Part shown: positions 17,602 through 25,588 of the stretch, one piece after another | Numbering within the stretch: the stretch's first letter is position 1 | Layout of the letters: each line of letters starts with the position of its first letter | DNA from: LMUY01 sp965198565 | Lineage (GTDB): Bacteria; Pseudomonadota; Alphaproteobacteria; Acetobacterales; Acetobacteraceae | Assembly (NCBI GenBank): GCA_965198565.1 | Contig: OZ240665.1 | Location: 372,001 to 436,000, forward strand | Direction of reading: 5' to 3' | Length of the DNA: 64,000 bases | Notes under the pieces: model-generated | The model's database searches: none | Told to the model about the DNA's origin: nothing | The model's input: only the letters and a program-made list of their open reading frames with translations | Program-made: the position numbers and the translations under genes

Positions 17602-17699
17602 TAGCCCGTTTGGCCGAGCTGGACCTAAGCGAGGGAAGGACAGTTGAGCAGGTGACCGCCACGCCGGTGATCGCGCTTGCGAGTCCTTCGGCGGCCTGA
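17602..17699 (+). pseudogene. scpA: ScpA-like kleisin, 3' end after the IS5 insertion
   Basis: After the duplicated TA the frame resumes as ARLAELDLSEGRTVEQ and ends at TGA 17697-17699. Deleting the IS and one TA turns CTA|GCC into contiguous codons of the same frame. The tail matches the expected end of an ScpA winged helix. The ancestral protein would be about 280 residues. Confidence 0.75.
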
Positions 17700-18025
17700 A
17701 CACGCCTGTTTCCTACTACAGTTTAGGATTGCTTTGCGCCTCATATCGGACATTGAACGTCGCAGACGACATGCGCCAAAGCGGACAGTGGCTCCGTGAT
17801 CCAGTTCGAGCCGTCGACGCAAGCGTGTGGTCGGTGAAGCGATGGCCACGGTGCTCCTACGGGTGGGACCGCTCGACCGCATCCTGCGGGAGAACCCGGT
17901 CTGAGGGCGGAGGCGGAACCCAGGCTCCGGGCCGCCCCTGCAATTACGAGGTCCGGCGACGCGTAGATCACCACCACCAGCAGCCAGACAATGTCGCCGT
18001 TTCCTTGAGGCGCCCCGTTCAGGGT
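17700..18025. other. Non-coding or decayed stretch after the scpA operon
   Basis: About 325 bases lie between the rebuilt kleisin stop and the LprI-like gene. I see only short frames. One plus-strand tail, ending at about 17904 with VGEAMATVLLRVGPLDRIL, could be the remnant of a gene, but I cannot assign it. No scpB is recognisable here. Confidence 0.35.
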
Positions 18026-18436
18026 TCAGTCGCCCGAGATGTAGAACTCCAGGTCGTATACCCGGGCCTTTATCTGCGCGACGTTATTTCCGGCGAACAC
18101 GACACCTGCCAACGTTCCCGTTTTCTGGCTCCAGGGTGTGGCGCGGAAGGCGGCATCCTTTTCCCGGAAGGCCACCCAGGCCCGCTCCGCCGCCAGCAGG
18201 GATGCTTTGGAGACGGGGTCCAGGGTTTTCATCAGCTTGGCGTAGGCGACCGTGAGGCGCTTGTCCCACGCCGCGGCGGCCTTCTCATAGCAATCGAGCA
18301 TCCCAACCGTCGTGGCGCCTTCATCGGTGGCCAAGCATGCCTTCATGGCGTCGTCGATTGGCTCCGGGCGCTGCGCTCGTGCCGAACCGGCGAAGAGCGC
18401 CATCGCCAGGCCCACGGTCAGAAATGTCGATCTCAC
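18026..18436 (-). CDS. Secreted LprI/DUF1311-family protein
   Basis: The 136-residue product has a clear signal peptide (MRSTFLTVGLAMALFAGSARA, cleavage before Q22). A DUF1311 domain follows with the family pattern C-Y-(10-12)-L-x-x-x-Y-x-x-L, seen as CYEKAAAAWDKRLTVAYAKLMKTL, and then AERAWVAFREKDA. Members such as LprI bind or inhibit lysozyme, and many are uncharacterised periplasmic proteins. It stands alone between the scpA remnant and the nuclease-like gene. Confidence 0.78.
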   Translation of the reverse strand: MRSTFLTVGLAMALFAGSARAQRPEPIDDAMKACLATDEGATTVGMLDCYEKAAAAWDKRLTVAYAKLMKTLDPVSKASLLAAERAWVAFREKDAAFRATPWSQKTGTLAGVVFAGNNVAQIKARVYDLEFYISGD

Positions 18437-18483
18437 TATGATGCGATCCCGTGCCTATCTGCTACCGGATTTAACCAAAGAAG

Positions 18484-19464
18484 CTACTTCGCCGCTTCCA
18501 ACCTTGCGCGATACTTTGCTCCGGCTTCGGCAATGGTGTCCGATGTCAGCAGTAGGTCAATGTGTGTGTAGATGCGGGATGCCTGGTACAGCGCTCCGGT
18601 CCTGACCTCCTTGGCCGGGCGGATCGCAGGTCCGAGATGGTAGAGAAAATGCGGGTCGGTCACGCCCTGGGTAATTTCAGGGAAGTGCAGGCCGAAGTCT
18701 GTAATGACCTCGTAGTTGTCGACGTGATGAACCGACTGGAGGCGTCCATCCCACCTGAAGGCGATGTAGTTGGGCGGACTGGCGGGCCACCGCTCGCCGA
18801 CGGGATGGAAGTACTTGCCGAACTTGACCACCACGTCGATGAAGGTGGTGGGGCCGCCGCTGAAAGCGTCGTTGTTCACCGAGACGACGTAGGTCTCGTT
18901 GGAGTTCACGACCTGCATGTTCAATCCCTTCTCAAGGAATACTGTCAGGTGACGGAGCAGTGCCTTCCCGGTGTTGTCCGTGGTCGGATAGGCCCGCCCG
19001 GCGCAGGCGATGATCTGCGCCCAGGAGAGCACCTTTACCGGGATGCCCAAGGCCGACGTCGGGGTCTGAAGCTTGAGCCACAGTTCCTTGCGGTCCGACC
19101 TGGCGAGCACCGCAAGCACTTTATCCGCGGCGGCATCTGGGTGCTCGGTGAGGCGCACCGCGTACTTCTCCAACTGTGCGAGCTGCGGCGCCTCGAAGCC
19201 CTGCTTGGCCTCTATGATCCACGCCGCCACCCCGGCATCCTCAACCTCTATGTCGGTGAAGCCGCCGGCCACCCTGTGCTTCTGGAGGGAGACGACGGCC
19301 GTGTCGCCGGGCACGGGGCAACCGAGTTCGGCGGCAACCTGAGAGAGCAGGCCCGGCACGTGCGCCATGCACCAGCCGAGCGCGGCCGTCATCGCGTTCT
19401 CGTCACCGCCGACTAGCTCGAATAAGCTGTCCAGCGGTCGGCCATGCATGACGATGGTTGGCAT
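18484..19464 (-). CDS. PD-(D/E)XK nuclease-like protein
   Basis: The 326-residue protein has the core of the restriction-endonuclease fold. GGFTD71IEVED is followed by AWIIE85AK87QGFEAP, giving the D...ExK metal site, and then a QLEKY helix. The C-terminal half (residues about 170-326) is unlike anything I recognise and may bind DNA or a partner. Such stand-alone nucleases occur in defence and restriction islands. Its neighbour on the other side is a truncated OLD-type ATPase, which fits a damaged defence locus. The actual substrate is unknown. Confidence 0.7.
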   Translation of the reverse strand: MPTIVMHGRPLDSLFELVGGDENAMTAALGWCMAHVPGLLSQVAAELGCPVPGDTAVVSLQKHRVAGGFTDIEVEDAGVAAWIIEAKQGFEAPQLAQLEKYAVRLTEHPDAAADKVLAVLARSDRKELWLKLQTPTSALGIPVKVLSWAQIIACAGRAYPTTDNTGKALLRHLTVFLEKGLNMQVVNSNETYVVSVNNDAFSGGPTTFIDVVVKFGKYFHPVGERWPASPPNYIAFRWDGRLQSVHHVDNYEVITDFGLHFPEITQGVTDPHFLYHLGPAIRPAKEVRTGALYQASRIYTHIDLLLTSDTIAEAGAKYRARLEAAK

Positions 19465-19504
19465 GTCGCATTGATGCCGAGGCGAGCGAGGTTGTCCATC
19501 CTAA

Positions 19505-19740
19505 TACCAGGATCGCGGTTCCTGACTCGTGGGGCTTGCCGGACACAGGGTTGATCTGATTCGGTATGGTGACGAGGAGGTTGCCACCATGCCGATCGCG
19601 CTGAGGTCTGACTACGATGCTGCCCGGGTTCGGGCCGTGGCCCGCGGGAGTCACGATGCGGGTCAGACCCGGCGGCTGCTTGCGCTGGCGGCGGTCTACG
19701 ACGGCGCGACGCGCACCGAGGCAGCGGCGATGGTCCGCCG
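19505..19740 (+). pseudogene. IS630-family relic (left end and first codons of transposase)
   Basis: TAATACCAGGATCGCGG at about 19502 followed by TGACTCGTGGGG resembles the left ends of the IS630 copies at 22220, 23453, 54409 and 57595. ATG 19589, behind GACGAGGAGG, opens MPIALRSDYDAARVRAVARG and TRRLLALAAVYDGATRTEAAA, the usual N-terminal helix-turn-helix of these transposases. The similarity ends near 19740, so only a 5' stump is left. Confidence 0.6.
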
Positions 19741-19914
19741 TCGTGGATGCCCCGACGTGCCGGGCCGATCCGGAACGGCGAAGTGCAGTGCCCAACTCCA
19801 GGCCGATGGCATGCGCCTGGCATCTCCGGACCGTCGCACTAAGGTCGACGGGACCGATTAGCACGCCCCGGACCGGGCTTCACCATACGCACCAGACGCT
19901 GAGGCAACTCTAAT
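19741..19914. other. Short unassigned stretch
   Basis: Nothing recognisable lies between the IS630 stump and the OLD-type ATPase start. The promoter of the latter should be here. Confidence 0.35.
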
Positions 19915-20214
19915 ATGCACCTGCATTCCTACAGGGTGGGCAATTACAGGCGGTTGCGGGATGTCCGCGTCCAGCTTGCCCACGACATCTCGATTTTCGT
20001 CGGCGCCAACAACAGCGGCAAGACGTCGGCCACCCACGTCATCGAGATGTTCGCCTCGGGTAACAGAAACCGCTTTTCGCTGTTCGATTTCAGTTCGCAC
20101 ATCTGGAAGGAGCTGAACGAACTCGGGGACGCCGACCCTACGGACGACATGCAGGCCTCCATCCCCGCCATAACCCTGGATTTATGGTTCCAGGTCGACG
20201 AGACCGACCTCTAC
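19915..20214 (+). pseudogene. OLD-family ATP-dependent endonuclease, N-terminal fragment
   Basis: The first 100 codons encode an SMC/RecF-like ATPase start: MHLHSYRVGNYRRLRDVRV followed by Walker A G30ANNSGKT37. The gene is cut by the left end of an IS3 element at 20215, which supplies the stop codon. Neither the Walker B nor the TOPRIM domain is found beyond the IS3, so the rest has been lost. OLD proteins act in phage defence and DNA processing; the neighbouring PD-(D/E)XK protein supports a former defence locus. Known relatives include GajA-type nucleases, but this fragment is too short to choose. Confidence 0.72.
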
Positions 20215-20280
20215 TGAGGTGGCCCCGGGATTTCGGACAGGGTGATAAGCTATTCCCGCTTGAGCGAGAGACGGGACGTT

Positions 20281-20568
20281 ATGGGCAAGGTGACACGGAA
20301 GCGCTACGGGGCTGAGTTCAAGGCCAAGGTTGCATTGGAGGCGATCAAGGGCGAACTCACCCTGGCGGAGTTGTCGTCCAAACACGGCATCCACCAGACG
20401 ATGATCGCGGCCTGGAAGCGGCAGGCGATCGAGGGGTTGGCTTCAACGTTTTCCGGCAAGTCGGAAGCGGCCGTGGCGACCGGGGAAGCGGAGCTGACCC
20501 GGCTGCACGCCAAGATTGGCCAGTTGGTGGTGGAACGGGATTTTTTGGCGAAGGCCTCCGGTCGATGA
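20281..20568 (+). CDS. IS3 transposase OrfA
   Basis: The 95-residue helix-turn-helix protein (TRKRYGAEFKAKVALEAIKG, then a leucine-rich tail) binds the IS ends. It ends in an ATGA overlap with orfB. A run of T (GATTTTTTGG at about 20539) just before the overlap is a typical slippage site for making the OrfAB fusion transposase. Confidence 0.9.
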   Translation: MGKVTRKRYGAEFKAKVALEAIKGELTLAELSSKHGIHQTMIAAWKRQAIEGLASTFSGKSEAAVATGEAELTRLHAKIGQLVVERDFLAKASGR

Positions 20569-21416
20569 GCGTGGAACGGAGGCGCGCCATGGTGGACGGG
20601 TCGCATCCGCAGCTGTCGATCTTGCGGCAGTGCGCGCTGCTCCAGATCAGCCGGTCCGGCCGCTATTACCAGCCGATTGGCGAGAGCGAGCCGACGCTGG
20701 CGCTCATGCGGCTGATCGACGAGGCGTTCCTGGAGTGCCCGTATTATGGCTCGCGCCAGATGACGCGGCATCTGCACCGGCTGGGTCATCGAGTTGGCCG
20801 CAACCGGGTTATCCGGCTGATGCGCAAGATGGGTTTGCGGGCGATCTACCAGAAGCCCAATACCAGCGCGCCGCATCCCGAGCACCGGGTCTATCCGTAT
20901 TTGCTGCGCGATCTGATGATCCTGCGACCCAACCAGGTCTGGTGCTCTGACATCACCTACATCCCGATGCGGCGGGGCTTCCTATATCTGGTCGCAATCA
21001 TGGACTGGCACAGCCGCCGGGTGTTGTCGTGGCGGCTGTCGAACACGATGGATGTGACGTTCTGCACGGAGGCGCTGGAGGATGCGTTGGCCCGGCATGG
21101 CAGGCCGGAGATCTTCAACACCGACCAGGGCAGCCAATTCACCAGCCTGGCGTTCACGCAGATGCTGACGGACGCGGGCATTCGGATCAGCATGGATGGT
21201 CGTGGTCGCTGGATGGACAACGTCTTCATCGAACGGCTTTGGCGTTCGATGAAATACGAATGCGTCTACCTGCATGCGTTCGAGACGGGTCTCGCATTGC
21301 ATGCCGGGCTGCTGAGGTGGCTCGGCCATTCTAATACGAGGCGGCCGCACTCCTCGCTGGCTGGGCGCACGCCCGACGAGGCTTACAATGAGATTAGCTC
21401 GCAACTGGCGGCATAA
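20565..21416 (+). CDS. IS3 transposase OrfB (DDE)
   Basis: The 283-residue integrase-like protein has the DDE triad in WCSDITYIPM, NTDQGSQFTS and ERLWRSMKYE, and an HTH_21 segment before it. It is in the -1 frame relative to orfA. Compared with copy 2 it lacks the 42-bp palindrome near the 3' end. It looks intact. Confidence 0.92.
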   Translation: MSVERRRAMVDGSHPQLSILRQCALLQISRSGRYYQPIGESEPTLALMRLIDEAFLECPYYGSRQMTRHLHRLGHRVGRNRVIRLMRKMGLRAIYQKPNTSAPHPEHRVYPYLLRDLMILRPNQVWCSDITYIPMRRGFLYLVAIMDWHSRRVLSWRLSNTMDVTFCTEALEDALARHGRPEIFNTDQGSQFTSLAFTQMLTDAGIRISMDGRGRWMDNVFIERLWRSMKYECVYLHAFETGLALHAGLLRWLGHSNTRRPHSSLAGRTPDEAYNEISSQLAA

Positions 21417-21476
21417 TCGGAACCCGGGGTAGCTTATCTTCGCCGCCAACCTGTCCAGCCGATCGGGGCCACCTCA

Positions 21477-22127
21477 CTGGACCGTGACGCCGTGCTGCTT
21501 GAACCAAGCAAGGCTGCTTTCCAGGAAGGCGATGGCGTCTTCCTTGCGTTCGCTGGGCAGCAGCTGCGTGAAGGCCAGGCGCGAGCGGTCATCGATGGCG
21601 ACATGCAGGTATTCCCATCCGAGGCCACGGCCTGCAGCGCGGCGGTTGCTTTGGCCGGTGCGGTCGCCGGTGATGCGGTGGCCGATGCCGTCGATGCGGC
21701 CGAGTTTCTTGATGTCGATGTAGATCAGCTCGCCGGGCTGTTCGCGTTCGTAGCGGATGATGGGCGGCCGGGGATCGAGCGCGGTCAGGCGGCCGAGGCC
21801 GCGGCGCCGCAGCACGTGGCCGATGGTGGAGATGGGGCGGCCGAGCCTACGGGCGATGGCCGGGCCGGACAGGCGCTGGCGTCGCAATGCCTCGATCGTG
21901 TCCTCGTCGCCAGTGCCCAGGCGGGCCGGGGTGTGATGCGGGCGGGAGGAGCGGTTGGCGAGGCCGGTGTGGCCCTCTGCGGCGTGGCGGTCGCGCCATT
22001 TGCGCACGGTTTTGGGTGTGACGCCCTGGGCCTGGGCGACGGCTGCCACGGACCATCCGCTCGCGAGACGTTGCACGATCAGCATTCGACCATGGCAGGT
22101 GGTTCTGGCATTGTTATGGGTGTCCAT
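21477..22127 (-). pseudogene. IS481-family transposase, truncated by IS3
   Basis: The gene starts at ATG 22127 (MDTHNNARTTCHGRML) and is nearly identical to the complete copy at 40321-41280. It stops being IS481 at 21477, where the IS3 begins, after about 217 of 319 residues. The helix-turn-helix and the first Asp (IDIKKLGRID) are kept; the second Asp and the Glu are lost. Its outer end TGTCGTTGCTATGGAGG is at 22191-22212. Confidence 0.88.
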
Positions 22128-22213
22128 CCGGGGCTCCGGGCTTGGGGTTGCAGGCCTCACACCCATAACCTCCTCCCTCAGCCCCGGAGGGACAACCTCC
22201 ATAGCAGCGACAA

Positions 22214-23292
22214 CTAATACCAGCGGCCTTGAGTTTTGACCTGTGCCCAATCGCGGCTGCCGATTGATTGGATCACCTCTGGGGTGGCGATGAGCTTGTT
22301 CCAGGCGTTGCAGCAGGCGTCCAGAACGGCGCTGTAGGTGTCCCAGACCTGATGGGCGAATGCGTTGGCGCGGAGATACTCCCAGATGAGTTCGACCGGG
22401 TTCAGTTCGGGCGCGTAGGGCGGCAGGATCAGCAGTGCGATATTGGCTGGCACGATCAACTTTGGCGAGCGGTGCCAGCCGGCACCGTCGATCACCAGCA
22501 AGGCGATGGCGCCAGCGCTCACGCACACACTGACTTCGGCGAGATACTTGTTCATAACGTCAACGTTGACGGTTGGCATGACCAAGGCAGCGCCGGTGGC
22601 GCGCGCCGGGCAAATGGCGCCAAACACATAGGCCCAATTAAAGCGACGGTCGCGCAACGCGCGCGGGCGGCTGCCCCGCTTGGCCCAGATGCGGGTTAGC
22701 GTTCCCTGTTGGCCAACCCTTGCCTCGTCGCCGAACCAGACTTCGACCGGCTTGCCAACGGCGCGTTTGCCTAACGCCGCTGCCGCGAGCGCGGCAAAGT
22801 TTTTTTAAAAGCCTCCTGTGCCGCCAAATCGGTTTGCGGGTGCAAAGGCCGCACCGACAGGCGACGGTAGCCGAGTTCGCCAAGCAGCTTGCCCACGCTG
22901 CGTTCGTGCAAATAGACGGCAAAGTTCGCGGCAATCCGGTCGCGCAGATCGACCCGCCGGAAGCGCACAACGCCATCCGTTGCCAGGTCCGCGCCCTGCT
23001 CCACCCAGCCCGCCACTTCGGCACGTTCAGCCGCGGTCAGGCTGGCGGGCCGGCCGCTGCGTGGACGATCGCCAAGCCCAGCGAGCCCCGCCTCGTTGTA
23101 GCGATGCACCCAGTCACGCAGCGTCTGGCGATCCATGCCGCAGGCCCGCGCCGCGTCCTCGCGGCTGTAGCCATCCAACACCATCGCGATGGCAAGAATA
23201 CGTCGCGCCTGCTTGGTGTCCACCGCGCGCTTGGCCGCCGCGCGCAAGTCTGACAGGCTGAGGTCTGTCCGGGTAACCGCAATAGCAACCAC
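22214..23292 (-). CDS. IS630 transposase, copy A, two frames joined by a -1 shift
   Basis: OrfA starts at GTG 23292 (VAIAVTRTDLSLSDLRAAA), carries the helix-turn-helix (REDAARACGMDRQTLRDWV) and ends at 22771. OrfB is in the -1 frame and holds VWFGDEARVG, VIDGAGWH and PPYAPELNPVELIW, the DDE residues of IS630. The frames meet at TTTTAAAAAAAC (about 22799-22810), an A-rich slippery site. In copy A the usual stop after VKT is changed to CAA, so the frame runs through the terminal repeat to a stop at 22214. Confidence 0.85.
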
Positions 23293-23382
23293 ACCACACT
23301 CCGCGAATCAATGCAGATCACATCGACTCACATCCACGCGCACGTGGGAATCCCCCTACGAGTCAGGACTTTCGACCGCTGG
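22220..23382 (-). mobile_element. IS630-family insertion sequence, copy A
   Basis: Inverted ends CCAGCGGC.../...CCGCTGG (22220 and 23382) are flanked by TA at 22218-22219 and 23383-23384, the invariant IS630 target. Length is 1163 bp. Near-identical copies are B (54409-55571) and C (57595-58756); D (23453-24613) is a diverged relative. Confidence 0.9.
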
Positions 23383-23384
23383 TA

Positions 23385-23450
23385 TAACTCTCTGTTTGAG
23401 AGGCTGATTCACGCATCAGGTTGTTTCAACCTGATGCGATCAGGCTCTAA
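23385..23450. repeat. Dispersed palindromic repeat (copy 2)
   Basis: This 65-base spacer between two IS630 elements is the reverse complement of 4317-4379, including the ten-base-pair stem GCATCAGGTT/AACCTGATGC around GTTTC. Both neighbouring IS630 copies inserted at TA dinucleotides at its edges. Confidence 0.75.
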
Positions 23451-23452
23451 TA

Positions 23453-24613
23453 CCACCGGCCCAAACTGCTGACTCGTGTGGGATTCCCAACCGCCGTCGG
23501 ACGTGATTCGCTTTTGTGTGCATCGATTCGCGAGGCGGACATGGCGGCAGTGGCTATCACACGGACGGAGTTGAGCGCGGCCGAATTGCGTGCTGCGGCC
23601 CGGCGGCTTGCGGATTCCAAACAGGCCTGTCGTGTTTTGGCCATTGCGCAGATACTGGACGGGGCGAGCCGGGAGGAGGCTGCGCGGGCCTGCGGCATGG
23701 ACCGGCAGACCCTGCGTGATTGGGTGCACCGCTACAACGAGGCGGGGCTGGACGGGCTTGCCGACCGGGCACGCAGCGGTCGGCCCGCCAGCCTGAGCTG
23801 GGTTGAGCAGGGCCGCGTTGCACGCTGGGTGGAGGAGGGCGCTACCTTGGCTGAAGACGGGGTCGTGCGGTTCCGGCGTGCCGATCTCCAGAAGCGTATC
23901 GCACGCGCGTTCGGCGTCGAGCTGCACGAGCGCAGTGTGGGCAAATTGCTGCGCAGGCTTGGCTATCGCAAGCTCTGCGTGCGTCCGCTGCACCCGCAAA
24001 CCGATCTTGTGGCACAGAAGGCTTTTAAAAAAACTTCGCCGGCCTGGCGCGCGATGCGATCGGCACGCAGCACGCCGGCAAGCCGGTCGAAGTCTGGTTT
24101 CAAGACGAAGCCAGGGTCGGCCAGCAAGGTACGTTAACCCGCATTTGGGCGCGGCGCGGCTCTCGGCCGCGCGCCTTGCGTGACCACCGGTTCAACTGGG
24201 TCTATCTGTTTGGCGCCATCTGTCCGGCCCGCGGCGTCGGCAGTGCGCTGGTGCTGCCTATCGTCAACGTCGATGCCATGAACAAGCATCTGGCCGAAAT
24301 CAGCACCTGTGTCACGCTGGGCGCCATCGCCCTGCTGGTCATCGACGGCGCAGGCTGGCACCGCTCACCCAAGCTGGACGTGCCCAGCAACATCGTGCTG
24401 CTGACCCTGCCGCCCTACGCCCCGGAACTCAACCCGGTCGAGAACATCTGGGCCTACCTGCGCGGCAACAAATTCGGCCACCAGGTATGGGACACATACG
24501 AAGCCATCCTGGACGCAACCTGCGCAGCCTGGAACGCGCTCACCAGCACGCCAGATGTCGTTCGGTCCACAGGACATCGCGAATGGGCAGAGGTCATGAT
24601 TTAGGGCCGCTGG
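23453..24613 (+). mobile_element. IS630-family insertion sequence, copy D (diverged)
   Basis: The ends CCACCGGCCCAA and GGGCCGCTGG (to 24613) are flanked by TA at 23451-23452 and 24614-24615. Organisation and size (1161 bp) match copies A-C, but the protein differs at many positions. Confidence 0.88.
23541..24604 (+). CDS. IS630 transposase, copy D, two frames joined by a -1 shift
   Basis: OrfA begins at ATG 23541 (MAAVAITRTELSAAELRA) and its own frame ends at 24137. OrfB is read in the -1 frame from the run CTTTTAAAAAAACTTC (about 24021-24036) and continues as FAGLARDAIGTQHAGKPVEVWFQDEA to the stop at 24604. The DDE blocks VWFQDEAR, VIDGAGWH and PELNPVENIW are intact. Keeping the slippery heptamer in a diverged copy supports programmed frameshifting. 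Confidence 0.87.
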
Positions 24614-24879
24614 TATAATACCAATTGCCATTTACGCTGACACGGGACGGTGGGCTGAAGCCCCATAGGCCTTAAGATAAGGGGTTGATCGGGTACGCTA
24701 TTTGAGGTTTTCGTTTCCGGGGCGAATTGGCAAGGCGCCGGTGTAAGCGAGGGCCTGGATGGATGAGGTGGTGCAGCCTGGGCGGCCCGATGATCGCGAG
24801 AAGAAGCAGCATGGCGGCGGTGTCATGCAGGCGCCACAGGGATGGCAAGCAATCCGCGTCACGCAAGTCCTGAGGGGAA
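24614..24879. other. Unassigned stretch between IS630 copy D and an IS4-type relic
   Basis: I see no gene. TAATACCAATTGCC at 24617 resembles another IS630-type end, but no transposase follows. Confidence 0.35.
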
Positions 24880-25090
24880 AGATTCCAGGACATCCTGGGT
24901 TACGTCATCGCACAAGAGCGTCTGGCTCAGTGACAGGCCCCCGGGGCCGCGAGCGAGAGCCAACCGCAGCAGCTGGACCCATCACTGACCTCGCGCCGGC
25001 GTTCGATCGCCTTGGTCTCCAAGGCCAGCGCGTCCAGGTCAAAGTCCGGCGGCAGCCGACACAAATCGTCGGCATAGTGGTCGATGGATA
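24880..25090 (-). pseudogene. IS4-like transposase relic
   Basis: Read on the minus strand from about 25090, the frames give HYADDLCRLPPDFDLDALA, ETKAIERRREVSDGSS and, after a frame change, GPGGLSLSQT. This is the N-terminal pattern of a widespread IS4-type transposase family. There is no intact start or core, so this is a decayed fragment. Confidence 0.5.
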
Positions 25091-25143
25091 AAGATGCGGT
25101 TTGCATCTATCGCTAGAATCAGCCGAGATCAACGCGCGCCGGT

Positions 25144-25572
25144 CTAACTTCCCGTTTTTGCCTCCAAGCCGGCGGCGGCGATGCCGGCCAGGGCGCAGGC
25201 TTCGTCCTGGTCTGACACGTCTCCGGAGATGCCGACGGCGCCGATCACCGCGCCACCTGACAGAACCAGCACGCCGCCGGGCACTGGCACCAGCCGGCCA
25301 CCGCTGGCTGTCGCCAGCGACGCCATGAACATGGGGTTGGCGCTGGCCCGGTTGGCGAGTTCGCGCGAGCCGAAGCCCATGCCCAACGCACCCCAGGCCT
25401 TGCCGAAGGCAATGTCGAACCGGAGGATGCCCGAGCCGTCTTCCCGCTTGAACGCAACGAGATGGCCGCCGACGTCTAGCACGGCGACGGAGAGCGGCAT
25501 CAGCCCAGCTTGCCGCCCGGCTGCCAGCGCAGCATCCACGATCACGGAGGCACGCTCGAGCGTTATCGCCAT
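25144..25572 (-). CDS. GlcG/HbpS-family protein (DUF336)
   Basis: I choose ATG 25572 (MAITLERASVIVDAALAA); a longer frame exists, but only this start matches family length. The 142-residue protein shows the family blocks VLDVGGHLVAFKREDG, then GRLVPVPGGVLVLSGGAVIGAVGISGD and a C-terminal D-x-x-CA-AG segment. Members such as HbpS bind haem or sit in glycolate-type operons, and their biochemical role is often unclear. It follows opgC by 16 bases on the same strand. Confidence 0.85.
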   Translation of the reverse strand: MAITLERASVIVDAALAAGRQAGLMPLSVAVLDVGGHLVAFKREDGSGILRFDIAFGKAWGALGMGFGSRELANRASANPMFMASLATASGGRLVPVPGGVLVLSGGAVIGAVGISGDVSDQDEACALAGIAAAGLEAKTGS

Positions 25573-25588
25573 CGAGCCGCTCCTGCCG

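Larger units (their letters stand above)
20215..21476 (+). mobile_element. IS3-family insertion sequence, copy 1 (no target duplication)
   Basis: Ends are TGAGGTGGCCCC (20215) and GGGGCCACCTCA (to 21476). The 1262-bp element carries orfA and orfB. The flanks differ (TAC on the left, CTG on the right) and the right flank lies inside an IS481 transposase, so one junction was rearranged after insertion. A second copy at 60526-61823 does have a CAAG duplication. Confidence 0.88.

Noticed and set aside
17729..18571. 280-codon plus-strand frame over the LprI-like gene
   Set aside because: The minus strand has a signal peptide and DUF1311 pattern; this frame has no recognisable features.
20242..20280. 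Upstream extension of IS3 OrfA
   Set aside because: Start at ATG 20281 matches the other copy (60591) and the usual OrfA length; the extension is IS leader sequence.
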